Shown here piece by piece: positions 46,301 to 57,223 of a DNA stretch of 64,000 nt. Source of the stretch: Coffea arabica. Lineage: Eukaryota > Streptophyta > Magnoliopsida > Gentianales > Rubiaceae. The DNA lies in contig NC_092330.1 of assembly GCF_036785885.1 (NCBI RefSeq), positions 4,498,525 through 4,562,524 on the forward strand, written 5' to 3'. The stretch's first letter is position 1. The number at the start of each line of letters is the position of its first letter. The position numbers were made by a program, and so were the translations under genes. The notes under the pieces were generated by a model that was not told the origin of the DNA, did no database searches, and saw only the letters and a list, made by a program, of their open reading frames with translations.

Positions 46301-47446
46301 TCCTAATTTTATGAATCACTGACTTGCTTATTTTCTCTGTCATCACAGCGTGAAAAAATTTCGTATTTTTGTCCTTATCTGATAGCCATTTGACACGAGC
46401 CTTCTGCCTCCAGAATTCTTCCTCAATCACCAGAGTATGCTTCAATCTTGCACGTGCCTCTTGTACAGCCACCAACGACCTTTCTGACGGATGGTTATCA
46501 TGATCTATTTCAGCTTCCAGCACCCTCTGTTCTGCTGTCTGAATCGCCAAGAAGATGTCACCAACAGATTCCCTTGACCATAGTCTTAGTGCCTATTTAA
46601 CCCGTCGCAGTTTTGCCAACAAAACCTGAAGGGGGGAACTAGGGGAGGAAATAGACCAACTCTCCTTAATCACATCTATAAAACCTGGTTTTGTGGTCCA
46701 AATATTTAGGAATCTGAATGACCGTGGCTTGTCATCTAATCTCGTTGATGCCGATATCAAAAGAGGAGCATGATCAGAAGGGTCTCTCCCCAAGTGCTGC
46801 ACTAAAATATTATTCTCCATAAGCATATCAGCTGAGTTGAGCAAAAGCCTGTCTAGCCGCTTCCAAACTCTTAAAATACCCTGCCGATTGTTACACCATA
46901 TGTACCTAGACCCAGAGAACCTAGCATCCCCAACTTCCGCCAATGACATAAACTGTGATAATTCTATTCCTTGAATATGTCTAAAAGGTAGGCCACCCCT
47001 TTTTTCCTCTGCATTTAAGATAACATTAATGTCCTTTACAAGAAACCCTGGTTTTATCTCCGGCTTGTCATTCAACAACTCGATCCATAAACCTTCCCTC
47101 TCCTGGACGGTGCACTTCGAATGAATAAATGAAAAGTAGACCCCTTAGCCAATAATTGGAATCGGAGGCTTAAAGTGAGATGTTGATCCGACTCACCTAT
47201 CGTTTGGCAATCAATGAAAGATTTATAAAGCACCCAAATGCTACCCCACAGGTTTGCAATAGAAAAATCCATCCCCACCTTCATCCGAATCATATCCATG
47301 TTTGCAATCGAGGTCTTAGGTTCACAAATCGCTACCAAAGAGATAGAGTGCATTTTAACTAATTTACGGAATCTCTTAAGATTAGGGGCACGTGAGACAC
47401 CCCGAATGTTTCGAAAGAGAAAGTTAATCATTAGACAACATTGCAA
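43314..47446 (-). pseudogene. LINE ORF2: endonuclease, reverse transcriptase, RNase H (degenerate)
   Basis: Order on the minus strand: APE-like endonuclease (FRNIRGVSRAPNLKRFRKL, 47446-46593, ending SDHAPLLI); a linker with WLSDKDKNTKFFHAVMT (46550-46284); RT with SDFVQGRQMADNFLLAQELL, MLKLDMMKAYDRVSW and the YADD box (HLDYADDVIIL) at 45849-45313; zf-RVT region (44618-44250); and RNase H (43793-43314) with NSDGCAKGNPGVSGGGGVVR and CYRKTNKRADYLANLG. Many stops and shifts separate the pieces, so the element cannot move itself. Confidence 0.87.
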
Positions 47447-47672
47447 AAGAATTTTGTGAAGAAGTCACCTTAGAGCGTAACGTGCGATCTGACGGAAAAG
47501 GCAGCCGAGTACCTCTTTTCTTTGGTTGAGATAATGCAAGCGACCCAACTTGTCGCAACGTGGAGTTCGATATGAAAACAGGGTCTAGATTGAACACAGC
47601 AAAGGATAAACTATCACTACTCATCCTTGCTTTATTAGATTCTCCCCTTGGAGACAAATTGCCCACCCATTC

Positions 47673-49148
47673 CTACAACTCATTAAGCTCTTCGTCCTCC
47701 GATACCACAGTAGCAAGCCTATTCATTTCCCCCGCTGCACATTGATCCACTGGTTTCCTTCCAAAATCAGTCTGCGATATATCCTTAACCCTCTCCACTG
47801 ACGAAGAAATGCCTGTGACCACCATCCTTGATGACAAATTGCCTGCCATTAGAGAGAGTTCCACCTCTCTCCCTTCCTTACTCGCATCGCTTTCTTCCAT
47901 GTCTACTACCGCTGCTCTCGCGCCTCGCAACTCTATGGTCAACTCACCTCGCATTTCCTCTAGTTGCAATTTGCTGCTGGGTTGCGATTTCTCTACACAC
48001 CCACGCAAGCTATCAGGTTGCCCCTTTACCAGACACTGCCGTGGTTGGTTCTCCTGCGCAAACGCCGCCGTCGTTGTCCTATGCTTTGTCGGATGAAGCT
48101 CTCTTTCAAATGCCCTTTCTTCTGCCTGCGTAGTCGCACACTCACGTTCCTCTCTCTCCCTACCCAAACTCTGGCTAGCCCCGCCTGCCTTTCCCCCCAC
48201 CAAGTCTACCTCTGCCACCTGTGATGCCCGTGGCACTATCTCTTCCTCCGCCTGCGCATCAGCCACAAACTGGGTGTTCACTACCGTAGCGAAAGGTTCC
48301 TCCACTGGAGCTGCCATCACGGGCAGCGGTTCGACCACTGCGGCCAAATGCCCACCCACTTCATCCTGGTCAGTCTCCTTGCGTTGGTGCACCTCCTTTG
48401 GTTGTAGGCGAAACTTCTCAGCTTTCTCACCCTCCATTTTAGATGCTCGGAGGTCTGGGTGCAAGAAATGGCACCCCTCTACTCCATGTCCCTGCCAAAA
48501 ACAATAGGAGCAGTATTGAGGGAGATTTTCAGGAATGAATCTCTGCCAAAACCCATCATTTTCGCCGTTCCCAATCCATATACATGATGGCTGAGGCTTG
48601 AGTAGGTCAACCTCCATACAGACTCTCGCACAACTTGGACGAGTCATCTCCGATGTTACCGCATCCATCAATAACGGATTATCTAGTGTTGAGACGATCT
48701 GAAAGAGAACCTCCTTATTGAAGTAGTGCACCAGCAGTTTTGGGAGTTGGAACCAAACGGGGGTGATAGACGGTTCCTTATCCACATGAAACGCCGTCAA
48801 CCACTTGAAGACTCTCATCAGATAGCCATGGACATACTATATGCTTCTAGCCCAGAGTCTATGAAAATCAATTTCATTCCCCAGCTTTATGAACACATGC
48901 CGTGAGTCAAGCAAATCCACTGAAGTAACTTCTCGTAAATCTAATGAGAGGAAGAACCTGCGTATCTCCTCCATTTTTGGTCTTCCCCTAGAAAATTTCC
49001 CCACTAGGGCATACTTGTAAGGAGTGGCCAGCCGATTGAGATCCCGCTGTGAAAACATGAGAGCTGGTTCCCCTTTATGGGTCGCAGACAATGCATGGAC
49101 GGTTAGTGCAGCTGTGAAGAACCAGCTGAGAATAAAGCAGCAAATCAT
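47673..49148 (-). pseudogene. LINE ORF1 (DUF4283 plus CCHC-type knuckle)
   Basis: Two frames (49148-48837 and 48818-47673) joined by a stop/frameshift near 48830. The first gives GKFSRGRPKMEEIRRFFLSL and VDLLDSRHVFIKL, the DUF4283 RNA-binding-like start. The second continues RVFKWLTAFHVDKEPSITPV and VCMEVDLLKPQPSCIWIG, then a knuckle variant YCSYCFWQGHGVEGCHFLH (C-x2-C-x4-H-x4-C with altered spacing) and a long low-complexity tail. Such proteins coat LINE RNA. Inactive. Confidence 0.8.
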
Positions 49149-50029
49149 TTGAGTTGGAAGGCTTGAGAAGGAGAGGGATGCCTCCCAGCAGGCGGCTGGA
49201 GGGCAGACATGGCCGTGGAAGACAACCTACTAGTGGCGCACAATACGCAAATGTTGCTGTTCCTATTTTCTAAAACTATAAGAAAACTTTTTTCAAATCA
49301 GATTTAACTTGGACATTTTCTCAAACATGTGGAAGGCATGATTTTAGCTCACATGTTTCTTGAAATTTGGCCTAATATAAAGCTCAAAAATTTTTGCCAA
49401 CAATCAAATGTTGAAAATAAGAAAATGTATGAAAGGAATTGTAAGTGCTTTTGATACTCGAGAAAATTCAGTAGAAGATCAGTATAGCAGCACCTTCATA
49501 AGTGATGGAAAGTCCGAAGCCTTCGTTGTGAAACTCTATAGATCTTGAACGAACCTAAAATAGTACTATCTATGTGATCGGCAATTATTCTGGTTATGTT
49601 CTTAACTTAATTTCTGAGCATTGGGATTAGTAGTATTTATTTGTAATCTATGCCACAAGTGGTAGTGATATGTGCTTTGTGTTTTCAATGATTAATTTCT
49701 TCTTTTGAATAATATCACGTCTTGTCTAAAAGACTTAGAAATGATCTAAGTTTTTGAATTAAATTATATTTAGGATAATTGATAGAAATTCAATAATGAC
49801 TTGTAGTTTTATAGCTAATTAACTAAGTTTCTAGTGAAAATATGCATTTTGTGGTTGAAGTGATAAAAATTGCATTTCTATAGATTTTTATGGTAAAAAC
49901 TTCATGTTTTTGTAGTTTAATAATTCAATCATCAAATAGAGTGATTTGAGAAAATATTTGGATATTTGGAATCATCTAAAGTGATTTGATGATTGATGAT
50001 TGATAATTTGGAGTGATTTTTACTTTGCA

Positions 50030-51420
50030 GTATAGCCATCACTACAAAGAGATCTCACATTGCTTTCGAGAAGCGAATAAACCTGCGGATAGACTTTCTA
50101 AGGTTGGGGTTGATTTTGGGGAGTCGTTAGGTTATGATTCCATCCTTGATCTTCCCCGCATGGTTAGAGGAGATTAGAAGTGGCAAAATGGGTGGGATTT
50201 GTTTGGGTTCGAAATGGAACCGAATCATATAGGTTTGGATCTAATCTTACCCATATGTGTTTTGGGACTAACTTGGGTGGGATCACTTTGGGATGGGTTT
50301 AGATTGATCCCGCCCAATAGCCAAATCTATTTTCTATTTTTTTTTCCTTTAATTCTTTTTTATTTTTATATAACTTTAATATTTTTATTTATTAAATTTC
50401 TTTTGATCTTATTGTAAATTTATATTTTTCTGAATTCATTTACACTCTAGAACGATCAACAATTACTTTAAAAAGACATAACATTTTGGTAAGAATGAAT
50501 ATATCTTCTCCCTGGATTAAACCAAAAATTGGATTAACAAACAAAGAAAAAGATAGATATATAGTCATATTCCAACCTTACCCATAATGTTGTCTGACAT
50601 AAGGACTAGAAATAAGATTTTTTAACACCAAATTCATTCTTAGTGACATTTTTAAAATTTTTAAAATTTGATACAAAAGAAATTCACATTAAATGCTGAA
50701 TAAAGCTAGCACAGAAACAAAGAAGCTGATTAAAAATTGATAACAGGGTTGCATATAGAAATCTATGTAGATAGTTCAACAAATAGCATAAAATCAACAT
50801 AAAGGGTGCCAACAGTTGTTAGTAAAGCATTGATTCTTGTAGACACCAAAATTTTACCAATTCATTTGGTTTTTATTATTATCTTTATTTTTTTAAGTTG
50901 TTTAAATGAAATCATTTTTACTTAATTGGTTTTCTTTTATAGGAAAGTGAAGAAAGGAAAAGAAAGAAAATAGAAGTGGAAAAAATCAGATTTTTACAAA
51001 AAAAAAAAAAAATCAAAGATGAATTTTTGGATAAATGAAATTTTTTGAGAAAATATTTGGGCCCAATGGGTACCCAAATATTTCCCAACATTTTCCATCA
51101 AAAAATGGGTACAATTGGAATGCATCCCATTTTAAATCCCATATCAAATTACGATACCCATCTCGTTCAAAGTCCTTTTGGGCATGGGTAACCTATTGGG
51201 ACTTGGGACAAATTGCCATCTCTAGAGGAGATGTTACTTTAGATAGGTGGGGTTATCCTAATTTTCATAGGGGTAGATATGAAAGGTAACTTTGTCTAAT
51301 CGGTCAAGTAGTCTGGAGGTAAGGTGTTGTCCCTCTCTATGTATTTTTGATTTCTTATAATAAAAGTTGGGCTGGCATCCCATCCCCGTGTACGGGGTTT
51401 GCCAAAAAAAGAAAGAAAGA
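50030..51420 (+). pseudogene. 5'-truncated LINE, split by a hAT element
   Basis: Plus-strand RNase H tail: HHYKEISHCFREANKPADRL then SKVGVDFGESLGYDSIL and LPRMVRGD. After the inserted 1,050 bp element the frame resumes exactly as VTLDRWGYPNFHRGRYER stop. It matches the end of the inverted LINE (VRGEII...DFPNFHRKF). The 3' UTR has CATCCCATCCCCGTGTACGG and an A-rich tail (51403-51420). It sits inside the LARD 3' LTR, which resumes at GATGGTTTAAAGTG. The 5' limit is approximate. Confidence 0.8.
50175..51224. mobile_element. Non-autonomous hAT element (1,050 bp)
   Basis: Flanked by a perfect 8 bp duplication GAGGAGAT (50167-50174 and 51225-51232). Ends are imperfect inverted repeats: TAGAAGTGGCAAAATGGG at the left and, as reverse complement of the right end, TAGAGATGGCAATTTGTCC. 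TIR sequence and 8 bp duplication fit hAT. There is no transposase; subterminal GGG(A/T)GGGAT words are repeated. Removing it restores the LINE reading frame. Confidence 0.88.
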
Positions 51421-51530
51421 TGATGGTTTAAAGTGATAAAAAGAGAATATGAAGTGCAAAAAATAAAAGGAAGCAAGTTTCATAGCTTTGACACCTTGTG
51501 GCATTTTGGCTATATCTTGAACTACAACTA

Positions 51531-51867
51531 CTCCCTCCGTCCCATTGTTAATGTCATGTTTTCACTTTTTTGTTGTCCCAAAATAAGAGTCTCATGGCAA
51601 AAGTCAAACAACTTTCACTACTACTTTCCTTTTATACCCTTAGTAATAATGACAAGATTCCATCAACTAATAATAAACAATTACATATGGCCCACCACAA
51701 CACGTGCACACTTTCATCATTCCTGTGACCTTTTGCTTTTAGCTGGCTATTTCCGTGTGTCAGACAAGGGGTAAAACTGGAAGAATATGAAAAGTGCAGT
51801 CCACCATTTTACTGTGCATAAAAAGTGCTATTCCCGAAAAACGTCCCAAATTTTGGGACGGAGGGAG
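51531..51867. mobile_element. Stowaway-type MITE (337 bp)
   Basis: Begins CTCCCTCCGTCCC and ends GGGACGGAGGGAG, with TA on both sides (51529-51530 and 51868-51869). These are the hallmark ends and target site of Stowaway (Tc1/mariner) MITEs. It interrupts LTR sequence that is continuous at the homologous place in the 5' LTR (near 33105). Confidence 0.93.
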
Positions 51868-52583
51868 TATTAGATTGAGGCGATTTGTAAACCATTTTGA
51901 AGTTAAGAAATAGATCTACATTTTTTATGAAGGCATCGAAATCTAGTTTAATCGTTTTCATAGTCAAAAAGTCTAAATAAAGAAGTGCAACTCTGTTGTC
52001 GAAAGCTGAAATAGAGCCCTGACTAGTCGAGGGCTTTTTGGTCATGTCTAAGTCCATAGAGCTCCAAATTGGTTGATTCTTGATGCATTGGAAAGATAAC
52101 TCAAAGAATTACAACTTTTATGTTTTACACAAGAGCTATTTCAGTCTCTATCATCAGGAAAATATCAATTAAAATTGGACAAAAAACAGAGCAAGTAAAT
52201 CCGAGTTAGGATCTATGCTAAACCCGACCTCGGATAAACTTCTGTAATCAGAGGCTACATCCGAGGGAAGGATCCGAGCTCGGATCCCCATGTTACAGGC
52301 CTCGGATCCTAATGTACAGTGAAGATAAAAATGAAGAAAAATGAGATCCAAGAGGAATTTTGAGCAATCCGACCTCGGGATCTTGCCCTTGGATCTCCAA
52401 TTGCAACTCTGCAACGTGCTCTGCAACTTGTGCTCTGTTCACAGAAGCTTTTTGACCAATTTATCTGCAAGAAATCCGGCTGGAACTGAGCAAGCAAGTA
52501 TAGAGGATTCAAGAAGTATCTTTTGGTGATTCCAAGAAGCAATTTACATCAACCTCAACAACTCATCTTGAGCTTGAATTTCT

Positions 52584-52593
52584 CTATAAATAG
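52584..52593 (+). promoter_or_regulatory. TATA box of LARD 3' LTR
   Basis: CTATAAATAG at the position equivalent to 33822-33831. Confidence 0.55.
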
Positions 52594-53788
52594 AGGCCTT
52601 GAAGAACATTTTCACAACTTTTGGAAGGCTAGAGAAACTCACCAAAAATGTAGACTTTCACTAGAGTTTCCTTAGTTTATTAGTTAGAGTAGTATAGTAT
52701 AGGTAGTGTAGTTTATCCTTTTTGTATTTGTAGCTAAAGTTGGATGAAGATTGAGGAGCAAAGATGGAGAGGTTGATCTCATGTGACAAGGGTGATATCT
52801 TTTCTACTACTTTCTCTCATGTATTTGATTTTATGTTTAGTTATAATACAAGTTTGAATTTGTGTTTTTATCATGTTTAGTTAAAATTTATGCCTAGAGT
52901 TATGGATGAACTTTCTATATCTTATTTGTGATATTATTTTGAGCAAGTTATTTATCACTTTTGCTTTTCTAATCATGATTAACTAGTCATTAATTGTGAT
53001 AATCTTAAGGTGTTAAGTTTGCAATGAAAAATTAGAATTTAATGTTAGTTCAAAGAAGTGATAAACTTAGGGAGTACACTCACGAAAGTAGAGGTGCACC
53101 TTTATGGTTTAGTGACTTGTTTCATATAATTTCATAGAAGAAATGAGCTTGTAATTAATTTCATAACCACGAAAGAAGGTATGAATTAACTATATGTATA
53201 GTTGGTACACCGGCAAAAGCAGGTATCACATATATTAGGAAATTATGCCATAACTAATCAAGATAATAACATTTACTTAATTGGTAATTTCGTGTGCAAG
53301 AGTAGTGAGAAATTCCATATCTCTAGAAGCTTTCTATTATTATTTTTATTACTTTTATCTCATATTTTTAGTGTAGATTTAATACCTAGTACTTGTGATA
53401 GTTTAAATAATAAAGGAGTTCGAAAAATAGCGGTAATTGACAATCTTCCCTATAGGATCGACACCTAATACTCCTATGCTCAATAAACGACTCGTATACT
53501 TGCAAAAATTCATGTGTGGGGTATTTAGAATATTATGAATGTAAAACTTGACTGTGGAATGAGCTAAATAGGATATTATTTAGTTTCATGCTAACATATA
53601 GGATTAATCTTTTTTACATATATATATATTATTGTATGAATTACAACTATGCAAAATTTAAATTTAAAATTTAATTTTTGGATACATGTCATGGATTTAA
53701 CGATAATATTGTATATACTGTAGGTATATATAAGATTTACTTTAACATATTTGATGTTAGAATTTTTTTCCTTTTTTATGGGAACAAT

Positions 53789-53831
53789 AATTGGCATTAT
53801 GTGAAACTATCCAAATTAGCAAATTTATCAA
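53789..53831. repeat. Half of the GGCCTAATT MITE family
   Basis: AATTGGCATTATGTGAAAC and TATCCAAATTAGCAAATTT match the left end of the MITE at 32531, including the preceding GGGAACAATAA segment shared with 32620 and 56695. No right end follows. Confidence 0.6.
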
Positions 53832-54042
53832 GTCATATATATACACACATACATTCACACATATATTCAACATTGTTTTTTTTCTTAGGACAATTTTTTC
53901 CATGAAAGGATAGCAATTTAGAAGGTAAGTGATAATTTTGAAGATTTTTTTATTTTCAATGACTGCCCGAGGGCAATCGTTAGTACACATTTATTGCACT
54001 TAAATTGCCATCTGAATGTACACACTCATATTTATTATAGAG

Positions 54043-54337
54043 TAAATTGTATATACACATCAATGTATACACTATCACGGTTAAATGGATGACATATAAG
54101 CGGATTTTGAATTTCAAATTCAAATTTTATACATGTGTCATATATCTAATGGTAATAGTGTGTACACTAACAATGTATATAAGATTAATTTTTTATTATA
54201 TGAGTAAATCTTATATACACTGTCAGTGTATACACTATCACGATTAGATAAATGACACACGAGCAACCATGTGTCATATATCTAACGGTGATAATGTATA
54301 CACTGATAGTGTATATAAGATTAATACTTATTATATC
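54043..54337. repeat. Two adjacent fold-back MITE copies
   Basis: Copy one (54043-54187) and copy two (54203-54337) each start AGTAAAT(T/C)(G/T)TATATACAC and end GTATATAAGATTAAT. Inner arms ACACTATCACG and (T/C)GGTGATAATGT also pair. A third member is at 16845-16996, and a worn partial one near 53640-53745. Confidence 0.7.
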
Positions 54338-54803
54338 TCTTGAATTCATACACTTTTTGAAAATAGTTACATTTTTGCTAGAAAAATAATGCTCCTAAAT
54401 TTGAAAACTTTCTTAAAATAGTTACACTTTTTGAAAAAATAAACACCTAAGACTCCTTTTAATGGGACACTCGTTAGTCAAATCCTTTAAACGCGTTCAT
54501 CATGTACGCTGAACAAAAAAAAACCATACATAAAATGGCAAGTTTTGTTATGGTTATTAAGCAACTTATATGGTAATTCAATAAGTTGCCCTATAAGTTG
54601 CTTAATAACCGACTAAAACTTGCCAAGTAGGCGCCACTTACCGAAAGTTAGTACCGTATCTTCCTGTCATATTCCTTGTTGATAGTGAAATGTTCACAAT
54701 GTTTTTGGACACTGCATTCACTTCGAGGTCCAGACTAAAAGCATAAATATTTAGCACCAAGACCATTCTCTGCATCAAGGTTACGTTCTCTCATATTTAT
54801 TAG

Positions 54804-55427
54804 TTGATATTCTTTTCAGTATCAACAAAAATTGCCTCCTTCCAATTTCATGCTCGTTTGAATCATCTCCTACTCAAAATCCTCCTCCTAACCCTTGTGA
54901 CGAAACCATCCTTCAGTGTCACACCAGATGATCCTACTTCTCAGTTAATCATCAAAATTTGTGACCAAACACCAGATAAACAGTTCTGTATAAACGTCTT
55001 ACAGCAAAATCTACCTAGTCCATCAACGGATGCTCAAACTTTTGCCAAAATATCGATCAATCAAGTGCTGGCAAAAGTTACCAATACTTTAAGTGCTGTA
55101 AGACAAGCAAAAGCTAGTACAAGTAAGGAGGTTGCAGACCTCCTTACAATTTGTGAAGAGGGTTATTGCAACCTCCTTACAATTTGTGAAGAGGGTTATA
55201 CCGTTGTATCTTCTTCATATAATGATGCCTTGCAGGCACTTGCCATAAACGATAGTGCTTCTGTGTTCTTGGATGAAGAACAGTCGGAAAGGCCTATAAA
55301 TGACTGCGCAAATAACATTAATCCTGTGCTGCCTCAGTTTGAAAAATATAACGCCCAAAATCTAGCACTTCAGAAGATCTCAGTTGCTGCTGCTTCTATA
55401 TATTTCCAACAGCCACCTAGATCTTAG
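54804..55427 (+). pseudogene. PMEI/invertase-inhibitor-like reading frame without ATG
   Basis: The frame (207 codons counted from TTG at 54804, directly after an in-frame TAG) encodes a hydrophobic N-terminus (LLLKILLLTLVTKPSFSV) like a signal peptide and then a PMEI domain. This family is secreted and inhibits pectin methylesterase or invertase in the cell wall. The domain shows Cys53 and Cys62 (IIKICDQTPDKQFCINVL), the Cys of LLTICEEGY and Cys168 (INDCANNI), matching the two disulfide pairs of the family. There is no in-frame ATG anywhere before the domain, so the start codon has been lost or lies in an unseen upstream exon. A 33 bp in-frame duplication doubles LLTICEEGY and adds Cys122 and Cys128. 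A TATA-like ATAAATATTT lies near 54742. Likely a recent pseudogene, possibly a functional gene with a non-canonical start. Confidence 0.75.
55134..55199 (+). repeat. 33 bp in-frame tandem duplication in PMEI frame
   Basis: Two units (55134-55166 and 55167-55199) share ACCTCCTTACAATTTGTGAA and GAGGGTTAT. They differ only near their first bases (CAG against TGC region). Each encodes 11 residues ending LLTICEEGY. Confidence 0.92.
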
Positions 55428-55847
55428 GGCCCGGAAATGTTCAGTCACATCGATGGATTTATAGCTTTGAGAATGTGATTAGAGCAGATTTATATGATAA
55501 TTCATTTCTATCTAGTTTTCTTGTTTCTTACCCAATTTTCTATCTAGATTTGCATGCGCACATTACCGAAATACCCATGGATACTCTTTGGGTACCTAAT
55601 TTCGGTCGAAATCGTACAAAAGGCATGTCCGTAGCTTTGGCTGGCTATGATAAAACCATCTCCAAAATTGAAAACCATGTGCAATTTGTAGTAGCAAGGT
55701 CCCTCAACTATGAAGGAAATTTTTGAACCTTTTCTTTTCCCAACTTCGATGAATGTTCCCACTTCACTTAATCAATTTGCCAAATTAGCTTATAAACAAT
55801 GTCACACCGTTGTTTCTCATAATGCACTTTGCCAAATTAACTTATAA

Positions 55848-56195
55848 AAAGAAGAAATAGAATGATAGAAAAAATAAAAAAAAAATTGACAAAATTTTGA
55901 AAAGTAATATCCATGATTGAAACAAATTGTAAGAGTAAAAAATAGATAAAATTGGAGGAATTTTAGAAATCCTAATTATGAAGATACCATTACAAGTTTA
56001 ACAAAATCATGAATTTTAATGAATGGAAAAAAAAAGAAAATACATTTAGCTCTGGAAATTCCAAATAAGCGAAAGTTGGTAATTAAAGCTATCATTTAAA
56101 GTCATAATTGGTCAACATATACAAAAGTTTTCTTTGTCAAATTAGAAACAATTGACAAAGTTCTTACTTAACACACTTGATAAAAAAAATATGTA
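55848..56195. repeat. Dispersed repeat, mate of 28725-29075
   Basis: GAAGAAATAGAATGATAGAA, TTTTGAAAAGTAAT, CATAATTGGTCAACATAT and TTCTTTGTCAAATTAGAAAC recur in order. Non-coding. 55440-55847 and 56196-56541 show nothing else. Confidence 0.75.
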
Positions 56196-56541
56196 TTAAG
56201 ATGATGTTAAATGAATATAGTAGAAAAAGATTAAATAATAAAAAAAATGAGGTTGGAGCGGAAGGAATATAACAAGAAACATCGACTACAAAAATCCAGG
56301 AAGGCATAATTGATATATACATAAAAAAAGCAGGACAACCTTGCATGTTTACCAATACATTGGAATATGAGAATTTAAACATTCGCATTTAACTAATTGA
56401 TTGTTACCAAAACAAATATTGATGTATTGAAATGGGAACTGAAAATTAATATATTGAAATGGGAATTAATTGATTGTTCATAGAAAAAGAAAAAAAATCC
56501 TACCACCCAACTTAAAATTATACTTTAACATCAAATTAATA

Positions 56542-56634
56542 AGCCTAATTCGCATTATGTGAAACTATCCAACTCGACAAATTTCTTGACAAATTTGCTT
56601 ATTTGGATAGTTTCACATATTGCCAATCAGGCCT
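56542..56634. repeat. Short near-perfect fold-back MITE
   Basis: AGCCTAATTCGCATTATGTG and CACATATTGCCAATCAGGCC form inverted arms of about 42 bp around a tiny loop. It is a deletion form of the MITE at 32531-32758. Flanks TTAATA and TATTAA are compatible with a TTA/TAA-type target but not decisive. Confidence 0.8.
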
Positions 56635-56905
56635 ATTAATTTCAAGCATCTGTGTTGAGCTGGGAGTTAGGATTTTGTTTCGTTGTTTTGGGAACAATCA
56701 AGTGTGTATGTGTCTAATGGGTATTCGTTAAGCTATAGTTCAGGTGTCAGATTTTTGAAAAGATAATGTAAATTAAGAAAAGTGTATAAATGTAAGAAAG
56801 TGTAATAATTGTTAATAGATATATACTTAATAGGTTAGGTGAAATTTATTTATAGATGTAAATATTCATCTTTGTTTGTATTTGGTAGCCACCACAAAAG
56901 AAGTA

Positions 56906-57223
56906 AGGGTTAATTCCACTTTGTCCCCCCAAACTTTGGATGATTACCACTTTAGTCCCTAAACTTCAAAATGGGACACTTAAATCCCTAAACTTATAAA
57001 TACCTCCCAATTAAGAAAAATTGTGAACAGAATCCTGAATGCCGTGGTGGTCGAAGTGTCCCATTTTATAAGGGTTTAGAAATTTAAGTGTCCCATTTTA
57101 TAAGTTTAGGAACTTAAGTGTCCTAATTTATAAGTTTTAGGGACTTAAGTGTCCCATTTTGAAGTTTAGGCACTAAAGTGGGTAATCATCCAAAGTTTGG
57201 GGGGACAAAGTGGAATTAACCCT
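56906..57223. repeat. Fold-back MITE, 318 bp
   Basis: GGGTTAATTCCACTTTGTCC at the left pairs with GGACAAAGTGGAATTAACCC at the right, and pairing continues through CCAAACTTTGGATGATTACC. The interior has three near-copies of AAGTGTCC(C/T)A(A/T)TTTATAAG. Superfamily not assigned. Confidence 0.85.

Larger units (their letters stand above)
43172..49803 (-). mobile_element. Near full-length LINE (L1-type), inverted
   Basis: Flanked by the 11 bp duplication TAGTTTTATAG (43161-43171 and 49804-49814). At the low-coordinate end is a T-run (43173-43180), the poly-A tail of a minus-strand element. ORF1 and ORF2 remnants follow in order on the minus strand. About 550 bp (49240-49803) upstream of ORF1 is non-coding 5' sequence, or possibly an unrelated filler. 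All coding parts are broken. Confidence 0.85.
32759..53565 (+). mobile_element. LARD-like Ty3/gypsy element with nested insertions
   Basis: Two LTRs begin TGATAAGTGTATATTTTAC (32759 and 43097). After the 5' LTR comes an Athila/Tat-type primer site (38681-38696), a gag-like frame, the hairpin motif TTGGGAGGCAACCCAA, a 3 kb non-coding stretch and the polypurine tract AAGTGTGGGGGAG. No protease, integrase or RT is present, which fits a large retrotransposon derivative. With insertions removed, the LTRs are about 2.0-2.1 kb and the interior 4.4 kb. The 3' end is uncertain: the second LTR stops matching the first after about 53565, and no target duplication was identified. Confidence 0.8.
43097..53565 (+). 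repeat. 3' LTR of LARD element (interrupted by three insertions)
   Basis: LTR pieces: 43097-43171, 49815 to about 50025, 51421-51530 and 51868-53565. They are separated by an inverted LINE, a truncated plus-strand LINE and a Stowaway MITE. The pieces are collinear with 32759-34467 and 38288-38640. The TATA core is at 52584-52593. Confidence 0.8.

Noticed and set aside
47809-48507. Plus-strand frames rich in Ser/Pro/Thr
   Set aside because: They are antisense to the low-complexity tail of the inverted LINE ORF1 and have no family features.
50199-51289. Short frames within the hAT element
   Set aside because: They fall in TIR-bounded non-autonomous DNA; only the last codons (after 51232) belong to the LINE C-terminus.
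53565-53600. TAGGA after the LARD 3' LTR as target duplication of TAGGC before the 5' LTR
   Set aside because: The 3' LTR end cannot be placed and the match is imperfect and offset, so it is not claimed.
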